61,988 nt of DNA, taken from positions 334 to 62,321 of the forward strand of contig WHSQ01000004.1 in the NCBI GenBank assembly GCA_009380005.1, written 5' to 3'. The number at the start of each line of letters is the position of its first letter. Positions within the stretch are counted from its first letter, which is position 1. Of the stretch, positions 40,588 to 49,706 are shown one piece after another. A model generated the notes under the pieces. That model was given only the letters and a program-made list of their open reading frames with translations, ran no database searches and had not been told where the DNA came from. The translations under genes and the position numbers were made by a program. Source of the DNA: Actinomycetota bacterium. Its GTDB lineage: Bacteria; Actinomycetota; CADDZG01; WHSQ01.

Positions 40588-42093
40588 GTGTCAGAGACGA
40601 ATACTTCCTACTGGATCGCCTCGACGACGAAGACCAACCATCACTCCCTCGACACGGACATCGAGGTCGATGCGACGGTTGTCGGCGGCGGGTTGGTCGG
40701 CGTCACGACCGCCTATCTGCTCCAGAGCGAAGGTCTCGAGGTCGCGCTGATCGAGAGGGACCGCGTCCTGAACGGCGCGACCGGCAACACGACGGCGAAG
40801 ATCACCTGGGGCCACGGGCTCATCTATCAGCGACTCGAAGAGAAGCACGGAACGGATACGGCGCGACTGTATGGCCGGGCGAACGCCGAGGGTCTGGATC
40901 TCTTGACACGACTGGTGGATGAATCGGGCATCGAGTGCGATCTGGATCGCAAGTCCAACTTCGTTTACGTCGAGTCCGCTTCCGAGCTCGACTCGATCCA
41001 GCGCGAGGCACGGGTCTGCGACCGCATGGGGATGCCCGTCCGGGTAGTGACGGAAACGACGCTGCCGTACCCGGTCGCCGGTGCCATCGAGGCGCTGGAC
41101 CAGGCTCAGTTCCACCCGCGCAAGTACGGCCTGGGGCTGTTGCGGGCGTTCCTCGCCGCGGGAGGGTCCGTCTACGAGCGGTCGCCGGCGACGGAGCTCC
41201 ACGAGGGCGACAGGTGCACCGTCAAGACTCCCCGCGGCTCGGTGACCGCCTCCAACTTCGTCGTGGCGACGCACTACCCCTTCATCGACAGAGCCCTGTT
41301 GTTCCCGAGGGTGCACCCGAAGCGCTCATATGCGATCGCCGGGGTGGTGGATCCGAGCGTCCTGCCGGACGGGATGTTCATCTCATCCGATGAGCCGACG
41401 CGCTCCATCAGGACGATCCCGGATGGGGACCGGGTCCTCCTGATGGTCGGCGGCGAGGGCCACGCCGTGGGACAGAAGTACGACACGGATGCCTGCTACG
41501 CCGGCCTCGAGGACTGGGCGAGGGAACGTTTCGGGATGACCGAAGCCTCGTACCGGTGGTCGACCCAGGACGGCGTCTCCGTCGACACGATCCCGTTCAT
41601 CGGACGGTACAGAGACGGCGTCGAGAACGTCTACGTCGCGACCGCGTTCGGGAAGTGGGGATTCACGAACGGCACCATAGGCTCGAAGCTGATCGCCGAT
41701 GACATCCTTGGACGAGAGAACGCCTATGCGGACCTCTACAACCCCAGGCGCCTGCCCCTGAGGGCATCGGTCGAGAAGCTCCTGACCGAAAACGCCAAGG
41801 TGGCCGTCCATTTCTTCGGGGACCGTGCCAGGCATCCCCAGCGGCGCAGCCTCGAGTCCCTCCAGCCGGGAGAGGCCGCCGTCGACGGGATGGGACTGAG
41901 CCCCGTCGCCGGCTACCGGGATCCGGCCGGGGAGCTACACAAGGTGTCGGCCGTGTGCACGCACCTCGGTTGCGTCGTCGCGTGGAACGCGGCGGAGAAG
42001 ACCTGGGACTGCCCGTGCCACGGCTCTCGGTTCGCTCACGACGGCCACGTCGTCCAGGGACCGGCCGTCAGGGATCTCGAACGGCGAGACTGA
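40588..42093 (+). CDS. FAD oxidoreductase (DAO family) fused to a Rieske domain
   Basis: A 501-residue two-domain redox enzyme. The N-terminal DAO-type flavoprotein has [19 protein letters not shown] (about 32-50) and the later [23 protein letters not shown]-binding segment. The C-terminal Rieske [2Fe-2S] domain has C457-T-H459 in [11 protein letters not shown] and C475-P-C-H478 in DCPCHGSRF, so all four ligands are present. This fusion is known in several bacteria as a glycine/D-amino-acid-oxidase-like enzyme; substrates are unclear. The GTG start has no ribosome site and is six bases after TAGCAT. Confidence 0.94.
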   Translation: MSETNTSYWIASTTKTNHHSLDTDIEVDATVVGGGLVGVTTAYLLQSEGLEVALIERDRVLNGATGNTTAKITWGHGLIYQRLEEKHGTDTARLYGRANAEGLDLLTRLVDESGIECDLDRKSNFVYVESASELDSIQREARVCDRMGMPVRVVTETTLPYPVAGAIEALDQAQFHPRKYGLGLLRAFLAAGGSVYERSPATELHEGDRCTVKTPRGSVTASNFVVATHYPFIDRALLFPRVHPKRSYAIAGVVDPSVLPDGMFISSDEPTRSIRTIPDGDRVLLMVGGEGHAVGQKYDTDACYAGLEDWARERFGMTEASYRWSTQDGVSVDTIPFIGRYRDGVENVYVATAFGKWGFTNGTIGSKLIADDILGRENAYADLYNPRRLPLRASVEKLLTENAKVAVHFFGDRARHPQRRSLESLQPGEAAVDGMGLSPVAGYRDPAGELHKVSAVCTHLGCVVAWNAAEKTWDCPCHGSRFAHDGHVVQGPAVRDLERRD

Positions 42094-42256
42094 GACCCCC
42101 GCCCCACCCCTCGATCGTGGCCGGCCTACGCCGACCGGGCCCTTCTCGCGATGACTAGCCCACTCGGACCCACAGACGAGCGGTGATTGCGTATCGACGA
42201 CAACTCGCACGACGCAGATATTTGACCCACGCAGCATAAAACGGACATTGGTCACC

Positions 42257-42325
42257 ATGGGACGTCACCTGAGCAAGAAACCGGCCATCACCGCCCTACC
42301 GCCGTTGGAGGTGATCGCTGCATGA
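42257..42325 (+). CDS. 22-codon upstream ORF coupled to the receiver gene
   Basis: ATG at 42257 opens MGRHLSKKPAITALPPLEVI-AA and stops at a TGA that overlaps the receiver ATG (ATGA). The receiver ribosome site GGAGGTGATC lies inside this ORF. TTGACC at about 42221, an 18-base spacer and GACATT seven bases before the ATG could be its promoter, which would make the transcript begin at this ORF. It may be a leader peptide that couples translation, or a remnant. Confidence 0.4.
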   Translation: MGRHLSKKPAITALPPLEVIAA

Positions 42326-42729
42326 ACGCGGCGAAGCTCCTCATCTGCGACGACGTCGACGACATCCGGATGCTGATCCGTCTCGCGTTCGAGGCGGAGG
42401 ACGACTTCGAGGTTGTCGGTGAGGCAACGAATGGCGAAGAGAGCATCCTCGCAGCCCGGCGGCTCCGGCCCGACGCGATCCTGTTGGACGTCAACATGCC
42501 GGTGAAGGGTGGTCTCGAGGCGCTCCCCGACCTGCGAGTCGCCGTTCCCGACGCGGCAATCGTCATCTTCACAGGGTTCGAGGAGTCGAGCCTGGGTGAT
42601 CATGCGAAGGTCCGGGGCGCAGATGGTTACATCGAGAAGGGCACCGAGGTGACCGAGATCCTCGACCTGATGCGGTGTCTCGTTCAAGAGCGACGGACCA
42701 GGAACGGCGAGGCCCGACGGTCCCGGTAG
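42322..42729 (+). CDS. stand-alone receiver-domain response regulator
   Basis: A 135-residue CheY-like protein that consists only of a receiver domain: acidic D10-D11, phosphoacceptor D56 in AILLDVNMPVKGG, conserved Thr in IVIFTGFEES and Lys in GYIEKGTE. It has a basic C-terminal tail (RRTRNGEARRSR) and no output domain. GGAGGTGATC precedes the ATG. It could act as a phosphate relay or CheY-like output; no cognate kinase is adjacent. The nearest orphan kinases are the hybrid kinase and CheA-REC near 52.9-61.7 kb. Confidence 0.92.
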   Translation: MNAAKLLICDDVDDIRMLIRLAFEAEDDFEVVGEATNGEESILAARRLRPDAILLDVNMPVKGGLEALPDLRVAVPDAAIVIFTGFEESSLGDHAKVRGADGYIEKGTEVTEILDLMRCLVQERRTRNGEARRSR

Positions 42730-42766
42730 CTTCCAGATAACGTCGGCGGATGGTCTGTGGGTGGGA

Positions 42767-43921
42767 ATGGTGAGTCTCCAGAGAACGTCGCCCGCGGCTG
42801 CCCTCCTATCGTGGAGACAGGTTCTCGCCTGGCGATTGAACCGCCAGCATCTGATGGAGCCGGCCTCCCGGCGAGCTCTGGTGGACGTCGCCGAGCGGAT
42901 ATGTGGGCTCCACGCGCAGTTGATGACGTCGGCCGAGCTGACGCTGTGGGCTCGCGTGAAGGATCTGAAGCGGACGGACGTTTCGAAGGCGCTGTGGGAA
43001 CGGCGCGACCTCGTCAAGCTCTGGGCCATGCGCGGCACGCTCCACCTCTTGCCGGCACGTGGATTCGGGACCTGGCAGAGAGCCCTGTCGACCTACGACC
43101 ATTACCTACGCGACCACTGGTTGAAGTATTTCGACGTCACCCGGGCCCAGCTCGAGAAGATGTCGGCCGCGATCGGCGAGGCGCTGGCCGATCGCGAGCT
43201 GACGCGTGAGGAGCTCATAGCCGAGGTCGCACGCCTCACGAGGTCGAAGGCCCAGGCGGAGCATCTGCGGTCGGGCTGGGGCTCGCTCCTCAAGCCGCCC
43301 TCGTTCCAGGGTCGCCTGTGCTTCGCGCCCAGCGATGGACAGAACGTAAGGTTCACGAACCCGGAGGCGTGGCTCGGCGGATACGAGAAGCCCGATCGCG
43401 AGACGGCCCGGCTCGACGTGGTGCGTCGCTATCTGGGAGTCTTCGGGCCCGCCTCGAACGCGGACCTGGCGCGCTGGTGGGGCATAACGCCGCCGCGGGC
43501 CAGACGTCTTTTCGAGGCTCTCGGCTCCGATGCGGTCGAGGTCGAGGTCGACGGACTGCGTCGCTGGTGTCTGGAGTCGGACCTGGCCGGTCTGACGGCG
43601 GCCGAGGTCGACAAGAACCTGAGGCTGCTGCCGATGTTCGATCAATACGTCGTCGCCTCGAGTCGTGACGCAGAAGCCGTGCTGGCCGACGCCTACAAGC
43701 CGTTGGTGTTCAGGAAATCCGCCTGGATATCGGCCGTCGTCCTCGTCAACGGCCGCATCGAAGGCGTCTGGCGGCATGAGATCAAGGGTAAGCGCGTGGT
43801 CGTGACCATAGAGCCGTTCGAGAGACTCCCCCGCTGGGCCGGCCCCAAGATCACCGCGGAGGCCAACAGCCTGGCAAGGTTCTTCGGCAAGGATCTGGAG
43901 CTCGTGAAACCAAGCGGATAG
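42767..43921 (+). CDS. winged-helix DNA-binding protein, AlkX/AlkZ (HTH_42) family
   Basis: A 384-residue protein of the family of AlkZ/YcaQ DNA glycosylases. The recognisable parts are VLAWRLNRQHLMEP near the N-terminus, the winged-helix core SKALWERRDLVKLWAMRGTLHLL, LGVFGPASNADLARWWGI and the region LLPMFDQYVVASSRD that corresponds to the catalytic-loop area. AlkZ proper has a QxQ or QxD motif; here it is DQY, so glycosylase activity is uncertain and the AlkX-like branch is more likely. ATG 42767 or GTG 42761 may start it. Confidence 0.82.
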   Translation: MVSLQRTSPAAALLSWRQVLAWRLNRQHLMEPASRRALVDVAERICGLHAQLMTSAELTLWARVKDLKRTDVSKALWERRDLVKLWAMRGTLHLLPARGFGTWQRALSTYDHYLRDHWLKYFDVTRAQLEKMSAAIGEALADRELTREELIAEVARLTRSKAQAEHLRSGWGSLLKPPSFQGRLCFAPSDGQNVRFTNPEAWLGGYEKPDRETARLDVVRRYLGVFGPASNADLARWWGITPPRARRLFEALGSDAVEVEVDGLRRWCLESDLAGLTAAEVDKNLRLLPMFDQYVVASSRDAEAVLADAYKPLVFRKSAWISAVVLVNGRIEGVWRHEIKGKRVVVTIEPFERLPRWAGPKITAEANSLARFFGKDLELVKPSG

Positions 43922-43950
43922 AACGGGCTCGGCTCGGGTAATCCGGGCTC

Positions 43951-44082
43951 ATGCGATTCGGGAACTGGGAGGTTCGCCCCCTGGGGGGCGGGCCCGGATG
44001 CCTGCTCATGCTCCTGGTGTCGGTGGGAGGTTCGATCCTCCTCACGCTGTTTCTGAATCTGATCCTGAACGCCGGGAACTAG
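43951..44082 (+). CDS. 43-residue membrane miniprotein
   Basis: ATG 43951 to TAG 44082 encodes RFGNWEVRPLGGGPGCLLML followed by one strong transmembrane helix (LLVSVGGSILLTLFLNLIL). I recall similar short actinobacterial proteins with a GPGCLLMLLVS-type turn, so it is likely real. TAATCC lies six bases before the ATG, close to the leaderless pattern. Its 3' end overlaps the convergent esterase-like gene by 41 bases. Confidence 0.6.
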   Translation: MRFGNWEVRPLGGGPGCLLMLLVSVGGSILLTLFLNLILNAGN

Positions 44083-46321
44083 CGATCTCGCCGCCGGGGG
44101 CCCGATCGGGCTCCAGGCAACTCGGCGTGGATGCGTTCGCCGGATGGTCGTCGGTCAGGTAATCGCCTCCGGCACAGACATCGACCATCCAGCCGGTCAT
44201 CAGGAAGTGGGCCTCCTGCCAGCCGGCCGCCGGCTCGCTCCTCGGGTGGCTGTGCGGATCGCCGTTGTGCGTGGGAGGCAGATTGCCGTTCGGAGGCGTC
44301 GCGTTCCCGCTGTCCCAATAGACGAGGGCGGAGCCCTCGTAGGGGTAGCTCGCGGTCTCCGAGAAGTAAGGGGCCATCTCCCAGTGCCGTCCTTCCGGTA
44401 GGCCCGGAACCATGATCGGCGCGCCGATCGTGCGGGCTTCGACCTCCGCCGCATGGTTACTGACCTGGTGATCGCTCCACGCGACTTGCAACATCACTTC
44501 GTGCTTGGGCGTGTTGCGGTATGGATCGTCGGTCAGGTGATGGGCGAAGCCGTTGCCCTCGCCCCGATCCCACAGCATCTGTATCAGAGCGAAGCTCAGC
44601 TGCTGCTCCAAGGGATCGCGATAGAGCTGGTAGAAGGGGATCGCGTAGAGGTCCTCCCAGTCGATGCTTCGGTTGAGGAGGGTCGAGTAGTTGATCCCGG
44701 GCACACCGAGGATGGCTCGGTGGATGTCTGGCGACACCGCCACGAGCGCGCCGCCCATGATCCCGCCCTGGCTGTTCCCGTCGTAGTGGAGCGTCGATCG
44801 GCCACTCGGCGTTGCCGTCTTGATGAGCGGTTGGCCAGCCTGCTGGAACGCCGGGTCCTTGACGAAGCCGTCGGGATGGACCAGAGCCCGTCCCACGAAC
44901 ATGAAGTTGAGGTAGCCCTGTTGCGCCCGGTCGGGCAACGAGGGGAAGTTCGATAGGTCGGCGATGATCGCCGCGACGGTCGGCAGGTCGGAGGTAGACA
45001 TCCCCCACCAGTCGACGGCGCAACCCATGAACGGGCCGTTACGCCGCGGCGAGCTCAGCGCACCGACCTGCGTACGGCTGCCCAGGAGGCCGTGCCCCTC
45101 GAGCATCGGGAAGTTCCTCTCTCCGTTCAGGGGTACGTCGCACAGGAACGGCACGTTGACGGTCGTCTCAACGGGGTTCTGATCGGGGAGCCCGTCGAGG
45201 TCGAGATCGAGCAGACGGGAGCCCGGAGCCGGCCCGTCGACCGGCAACTCCTGCTCCTTGAAGTGTCCTTCCGTCTGTTGGACCCGGTCCATGAAGTTCG
45301 GCACGGTGATCCGGCCTTCGACGCGACGCACCTGTTGCGAGCGAGCGTTCCCGGACGAGTCGGACCATCTATCGGTGCGCTCCGATGTTCCGTCGATCAC
45401 GAACGTTGGTGACCGACCCTGAACCTTGCGATCGGCGAGGTCGTGATCGCCGAGGATGTTCCCGAACGAGATGTCTCGCATGTGGAGGATGCGCTCGGAG
45501 AGGTTCTCCTCGCTGGCGACGGTGAAGTCCCACGCGAGATAGAGGTCATCCTTCTCGATACCCGCCTCGGCGAGGGGGCCGAAGATGCTCGTGTCGAGGT
45601 GCTGCTGCCGAGCGGCATCGGCACCGGAGCCGTTCTTGTACGCCGTGAACTCGGCCCGGGGCTCTATGACCGAGCCATCGCTCCTCTTCAGGGCGCGGAG
45701 GGCAACTACGTACCGAGTGCCCTCGTCGAAGTTGACCGCCGGACGGACGATCAAGACCTGCTCCCCGGCCGACGTCGCGTTGGGGTGTGTGTCAAGCTCG
45801 GACCAGAACGGATGGCGCTCGCCCGTCTCCGCATTCAGGATGACGATCGGCGCATCCTCACGCTCGTACAGGCCGATGTCGGCGATGTGGTCGCGGTGAT
45901 CGAAGTAGCCGGGTTCATTGATGCCTACCTCGCCGTGTGGTCTGTCCTCCGTCCCCCAGGTGCGATGGAGGTCCACCCCGGGCACGTGGGTTAGAACCAT
46001 GGAACCCGGCGAGAAGCCGTCCTGGCGGTTCCACTCGGTCGGGTCGACGGGCTTGCCTTCGCCGCCCTCGGTGACCTCCGCTCCGCTTCGCGGCATCGCG
46101 GCCGGGTGGAAGTCCACACGGCGTCCCGTGTCCGTCGTCGGGTCGGCCACGGTGTAGAGATCGTTCGGGAACGGGAAGAGGCACGTCGCCGGATCGAGCG
46201 GGTCACATCCCAGGTTGGTTGAGACGGGAACGACGGGGGCGGCCTGGGTCCCGACCGGCAGGCCGGCGAAGAGCACGACGAGGGCGGCGATGGTCGGCGC
46301 GGCGTTACGAGCTTTCGACAT
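44042..46321 (-). CDS. large secreted alpha/beta-hydrolase-like protein
   Basis: A 759-residue exported protein with signal peptide TIAALVVLFAGLPVGTQAAP. The mature protein has a beta-rich front half and an alpha/beta-hydrolase-type region with nucleophile elbow YDGNSQGGIMGGALVAV (G-N-S-Q-G), a form typical of esterases and tannase-like enzymes. Candidate acid and histidine lie downstream, for example in TPKHEVMLQVAWSDHQV. The DLDLDGLPD segment may bind calcium. I do not recognise a substrate. It is preceded by a 218-base leader region that contains a hairpin and it lies downstream of the acyl-CoA dehydrogenase on the same strand. Confidence 0.78.
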   Translation of the reverse strand: MSKARNAAPTIAALVVLFAGLPVGTQAAPVVPVSTNLGCDPLDPATCLFPFPNDLYTVADPTTDTGRRVDFHPAAMPRSGAEVTEGGEGKPVDPTEWNRQDGFSPGSMVLTHVPGVDLHRTWGTEDRPHGEVGINEPGYFDHRDHIADIGLYEREDAPIVILNAETGERHPFWSELDTHPNATSAGEQVLIVRPAVNFDEGTRYVVALRALKRSDGSVIEPRAEFTAYKNGSGADAARQQHLDTSIFGPLAEAGIEKDDLYLAWDFTVASEENLSERILHMRDISFGNILGDHDLADRKVQGRSPTFVIDGTSERTDRWSDSSGNARSQQVRRVEGRITVPNFMDRVQQTEGHFKEQELPVDGPAPGSRLLDLDLDGLPDQNPVETTVNVPFLCDVPLNGERNFPMLEGHGLLGSRTQVGALSSPRRNGPFMGCAVDWWGMSTSDLPTVAAIIADLSNFPSLPDRAQQGYLNFMFVGRALVHPDGFVKDPAFQQAGQPLIKTATPSGRSTLHYDGNSQGGIMGGALVAVSPDIHRAILGVPGINYSTLLNRSIDWEDLYAIPFYQLYRDPLEQQLSFALIQMLWDRGEGNGFAHHLTDDPYRNTPKHEVMLQVAWSDHQVSNHAAEVEARTIGAPIMVPGLPEGRHWEMAPYFSETASYPYEGSALVYWDSGNATPPNGNLPPTHNGDPHSHPRSEPAAGWQEAHFLMTGWMVDVCAGGDYLTDDHPANASTPSCLEPDRAPGGEIASSRRSGSDSETA

Positions 46322-46403
46322 CCAGACAACCCCCGGATCGGTTCGGTCGGGCGGATCATGGCGCGACGAAGGCGCCTACGTACTGATTAGTCGTCCTCGT
46401 CAC

Positions 46404-46430
46404 GATCCCTCTGTGCATCCGCACAGGATC
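46404..46430 (-). other. hairpin in the leader of the secreted hydrolase gene
   Basis: CTGTGC/GCACAG form a six-pair stem with a four-base loop, flanked by GATCC/GGATC. The minus strand shares TGTGCGnAnGCACAGAGG with the hairpin at 39739-39760, and both are followed within 40 bases by ACGTAGnCG. It lies about 85 bases before the ATG of the 46321 gene and about 110 bases past the dehydrogenase stop. The rest of 46322-46538 shows no gene. Confidence 0.4.
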
Positions 46431-46538
46431 GGCACATGCGCTCGAGGCCAGGGTCAGGTCTTGGCCGCCTGCCACACTCCCCGCGAAAGCATCACCTGAG
46501 AGCTCATCTTGGGTACCCAGGGTTGCATGGGACCGCCG

Positions 46539-47744
46539 TCATCCCTTCCAGCGATTCAGCTCGTGACGGGCGAGCACCATCTTGTGGACCTCGTCGGCAC
46601 CATCGACGATGTGCAAGGTCCGAGCGTGCGCGTACATGAGTGCCAGGGGGAAGTCGTCCGAAACCCCGGCCCCCCCGTGAACCTGGATCGAGCGGTCGAC
46701 GACCCACGTCGCCAGTTCGGCCGCAGCCACCTTGATGGCGGATATCTCGACGCGCGCAGCATCCTTGCCGGCGGTATCCATCATCCACGCCGCCTTCAAG
46801 GTCAGCAGCCGGGCCTGCTCGATCCGGACGCGCGCTTCGGCGATCCAGTCTCGGATGACACCCTGCTTCGACAGCGGGATGCCGAAGGCGACCCGCGAGT
46901 GCGCCCGCTTGCACATGAGCTCCAGGGCGCGCTCTGCCATCCCGATCGCGCGCATGCAGTGGTGGATACGCCCCGGCCCCAGCCGCGCCTGACCGATCAG
47001 GAAACCGTGACCCTCCTCCCCCACGAGGTTGGAGACCGGGACCCGGACGTCGTCGAACGCGACCTCGCAGTGACCATGGCCCTCGTCGTACCCGAACACC
47101 GGGAGCGTGCGGACCACGTTAACGCCGGAGGCATCCATCGGGACGAGCACGAGGCTGTGCTGGAGATACTTCTCACCATCGGGATCGCTGAGTCCCAAGA
47201 ACAGGCATATCTTGCAGCGAGGGTCGGCGGCTCCACTCGTCCACCACTTGCGCCCGTTGACGACGTACTCGTCGCCCTCCTTGGTGATCGTCGACGCGAG
47301 GTTCGTCGGATCGGAGCTCGCGACGTCGGGTTCCGTCATCCCAAAGCAAGAACGGATCTCACCCTCGAGCAGAGGCTGCAGCCACCGTTCCTTCTGCTCG
47401 TCCGTCCCGAACTCGACGAGGACCTCCATGTTCCCGGTGTCCGGTGCGGCGCAGTTGGTTGCCTCCGGAGCGATCGGGCTTCGTCCCATGATCTCGGCCA
47501 GAGGCGCGTAGTCCAGGTTGTTGAGCCCCACGCCGTACTCTGGTTCGGCAAGGAACAGGTTCCACAGACCGCGGCTGCGCGCCTCCTTCTTGAGCTGTTC
47601 CATCACGGGGGGCATTACGTGCGGGTCGTCCTGGCTCATCATCTGTTCCACGTACGTCCGCTCGTTGGGATAGATGTGCTCGTCCATGAACTCGTCGAGC
47701 TTTTCCTGGAGCTCCCTGGATCGAGCGCTGTGTTCGAAGTCCAC
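46539..47744 (-). CDS. acyl-CoA dehydrogenase, ACAD10/11-like
   Basis: A 401-residue FAD enzyme. Blocks are [17 protein letters not shown] (flavin/substrate loop), [35 protein letters not shown] and the C-terminal [20 protein letters not shown]. The sequence style ([20 protein letters not shown]) is that of the ACAD10/11 subgroup rather than short/medium-chain beta-oxidation enzymes. GGAGG precedes the GTG. The kinase-like gene ends eight bases upstream on the same strand, and this kinase-dehydrogenase pair mirrors the fused animal protein ACAD11, so 4-hydroxyacyl-CoA breakdown is a plausible role. Confidence 0.93.
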   Translation of the reverse strand: MDFEHSARSRELQEKLDEFMDEHIYPNERTYVEQMMSQDDPHVMPPVMEQLKKEARSRGLWNLFLAEPEYGVGLNNLDYAPLAEIMGRSPIAPEATNCAAPDTGNMEVLVEFGTDEQKERWLQPLLEGEIRSCFGMTEPDVASSDPTNLASTITKEGDEYVVNGRKWWTSGAADPRCKICLFLGLSDPDGEKYLQHSLVLVPMDASGVNVVRTLPVFGYDEGHGHCEVAFDDVRVPVSNLVGEEGHGFLIGQARLGPGRIHHCMRAIGMAERALELMCKRAHSRVAFGIPLSKQGVIRDWIAEARVRIEQARLLTLKAAWMMDTAGKDAARVEISAIKVAAAELATWVVDRSIQVHGGAGVSDDFPLALMYAHARTLHIVDGADEVHKMVLARHELNRWKG

Positions 47745-47752
47745 TCCGCCTC

Positions 47753-48826
47753 CTAGATGGGACCGACTTCCTTACGTTCGAGCGCCCACATGCTCGCCAT
47801 GATGAGCGGGGGGACACGGTCGCCGATCCCCTCGAACCCTTCGCCCAACGTCTTGCCTTGTAGGTACCGCGCGTGTATGCCTTCGAGGATCACCGCCAGC
47901 TTGAAGAAACCGAAAGCCCAGTAGAAGTAAACGCCCGAAGCGTCACGCCCGCTCTTCGCCGCGTACCTCTGGAGCACATCGTCCCGCGTCGGGAATCCCG
48001 GCACCGACGTCGCGGTTATCGATTCGAACGCGCTCCGGTACGCGTCGCTGTCGTTCTCCTGCGGCCAGTACACCAGCATCAACCCGAGATCGGCCAGGGG
48101 GTCTCCTATCGTCGACATCTCCCAGTCGAGGATCGCGCGTATACGACCGACCTCGGTGGGGTCGAGGATGGCGTTGTCCAACCTGAAGTCCCCATGGACG
48201 ATGGTCGGTGCCGGCGACTCGGGCAGGTCCTGTTCGAGTCGCGCGATCAGGTCATCCATCAAGGGCAGGGGGCGGGTCACCGAGCTCTCCCATTGCCGCG
48301 CCCACCGCCGGATCTGACGCTCCATGAAGCCATCCGGGCGCCCGAACTCTTGGAGCCCGATCGACCGCCAGTCCACCGCGTGCAGGTCCACGAGAGCGTC
48401 GATCAGACCCTCACCCACCTTGCGTTTGTCCGCCGGGTCGGGTGCGAATCCCCGCGGGAACTTATTCCGAACGATGTGTCCGTGACAGCGTTCCATCGCG
48501 TAGAACGTCACGCCGAGGATGTTGGGATCCGTGCACAGGTGGAGGGCCTTGGGCACCGGAACGGCGGTGGGAGCCAACGCGCTGATTACTTCGAATTCAC
48601 GCTGCATGTCGTGAGCGGTCGGCAGAACGTGACCGAGCGGAGGACGACGGAGGACGAGCTCTCGACCCCGCGCGCTCACGAGGTAGGTGAGGTTCGACTT
48701 CCCGCCCGATAGGAGCCGCACGTCCGAATCACGCCAGATCGGGTCGCCGAGTTGATCCGCCAGGTAGGGTCCGACGATCTTCGGGTCGGCCCCCTCGATG
48801 ATGGTCGTATCCTCCGCTTGTTCCAT
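47753..48826 (-). CDS. APH-family kinase, ACAD10/11 N-terminal or LvaA-like
   Basis: A 357-residue aminoglycoside-phosphotransferase-fold kinase: nucleotide-binding [20 protein letters not shown], catalytic [13 protein letters not shown] and metal-binding [17 protein letters not shown]. This subgroup ([19 protein letters not shown]) is the one fused to ACAD10/11 in animals and present as LvaA in the Pseudomonas levulinate pathway, where it phosphorylates 4-hydroxyacyl-CoA. Antibiotic phosphorylation is therefore unlikely. It is first in a two-gene operon with the dehydrogenase and divergent from an SDR gene 51 bases away. Confidence 0.92.
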   Translation of the reverse strand: MEQAEDTTIIEGADPKIVGPYLADQLGDPIWRDSDVRLLSGGKSNLTYLVSARGRELVLRRPPLGHVLPTAHDMQREFEVISALAPTAVPVPKALHLCTDPNILGVTFYAMERCHGHIVRNKFPRGFAPDPADKRKVGEGLIDALVDLHAVDWRSIGLQEFGRPDGFMERQIRRWARQWESSVTRPLPLMDDLIARLEQDLPESPAPTIVHGDFRLDNAILDPTEVGRIRAILDWEMSTIGDPLADLGLMLVYWPQENDSDAYRSAFESITATSVPGFPTRDDVLQRYAAKSGRDASGVYFYWAFGFFKLAVILEGIHARYLQGKTLGEGFEGIGDRVPPLIMASMWALERKEVGPI

Positions 48827-48877
48827 CGCGGCGTAACCCTATCGGGCCGCCCGCGACGTCCGACTAAGGAGCTACTC

Positions 48878-49654
48878 GTGGGATCGCTGGACGGCAAGAA
48901 CGCGATCGTGACCGGTGGAGCTTCCGGGATCGGGCGGGCGGTAGCGGAACGGCTCGCGGCGGAGGGTGCCTCCATGACCGTGGCCGACGTCGATGAGGAA
49001 GCGGGAAACGAGACCGCGAGGTCGATCGGAGGCCACTTCGTTCGCTGCGATGTCTCGGATCCGGCCCAGCTAGACGCGGCGGTCGCTGAGGCGCGCGGCG
49101 CCGGATACCTCGATATCGCCCATCTCAACGCCGGGATAACCACGGGCGAGAACGATCTGACATCGCTGAGCCGCGACGCCTACCGGAGGGCCATGGGCAT
49201 CAACCTCGACGGCGTCATCTTCGGTACGAAGTCGTGCCTCGGCGCGATGAGGAACGGAGGCAGCATCATCACCACGGCATCCTTGGCCGGACTCGGCGCG
49301 ATGCCCAGCGACATCATCTACAGCGTCAACAAGCATGCGGTGGTCGGATTCGTCCGCTCGGCGGCGCCGCAACTCGCCGAACACGGGATCTCGATCAACG
49401 CCATCTGCCCCGGATTCGTAGACACTCCGATCCTGGGCCCGTTCGGCGAACGGTTCCGCCAGGCCGGCTTCCCGCTGCTGGAGGCGACGGAGGTCGCCGA
49501 CGCATTGATGAAGGTCCTGGACTCGGGGTTGTCGGGCGAGGTTTTCGTGGTGCAGCCCGGATTGATCGCAGAGCCCTACAGGTTCCGCGGCCTGCCCGGC
49601 CCCCGCACCGAGGGAGCCCAAGGCATGGTGCCACCCGTACAACCGGGTCCCTAA
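48878..49654 (+). CDS. short-chain dehydrogenase/reductase
   Basis: A 258-residue NAD(P)-dependent SDR with cofactor motif VTGGASGIGRAVAERLA (about 9-25), the NAG motif in HLNAGIT, catalytic serine in TTASLAGLGAM and Y-x-x-x-K in YSVNKHAVVG. The GTG at 48878 is six bases after AAGGAG and places the glycine motif at the usual distance; the open frame upstream is shadow of the kinase gene. Divergent from the kinase-dehydrogenase pair, it may oxidise or reduce an intermediate of the same hydroxy-acid pathway. Confidence 0.93.
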   Translation: MGSLDGKNAIVTGGASGIGRAVAERLAAEGASMTVADVDEEAGNETARSIGGHFVRCDVSDPAQLDAAVAEARGAGYLDIAHLNAGITTGENDLTSLSRDAYRRAMGINLDGVIFGTKSCLGAMRNGGSIITTASLAGLGAMPSDIIYSVNKHAVVGFVRSAAPQLAEHGISINAICPGFVDTPILGPFGERFRQAGFPLLEATEVADALMKVLDSGLSGEVFVVQPGLIAEPYRFRGLPGPRTEGAQGMVPPVQPGP

Positions 49655-49706
49655 GCTCGATCCCTCAGCCGCCCGCCGTGGCCCAGTTCCGCGTCCACCG
49701 GCACGG

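Noticed and set aside
47753-48826. Annotation of the APH-fold kinase as aminoglycoside resistance
   Set aside because: Motifs and its pairing with an ACAD10/11-like dehydrogenase point to acyl-CoA metabolism.
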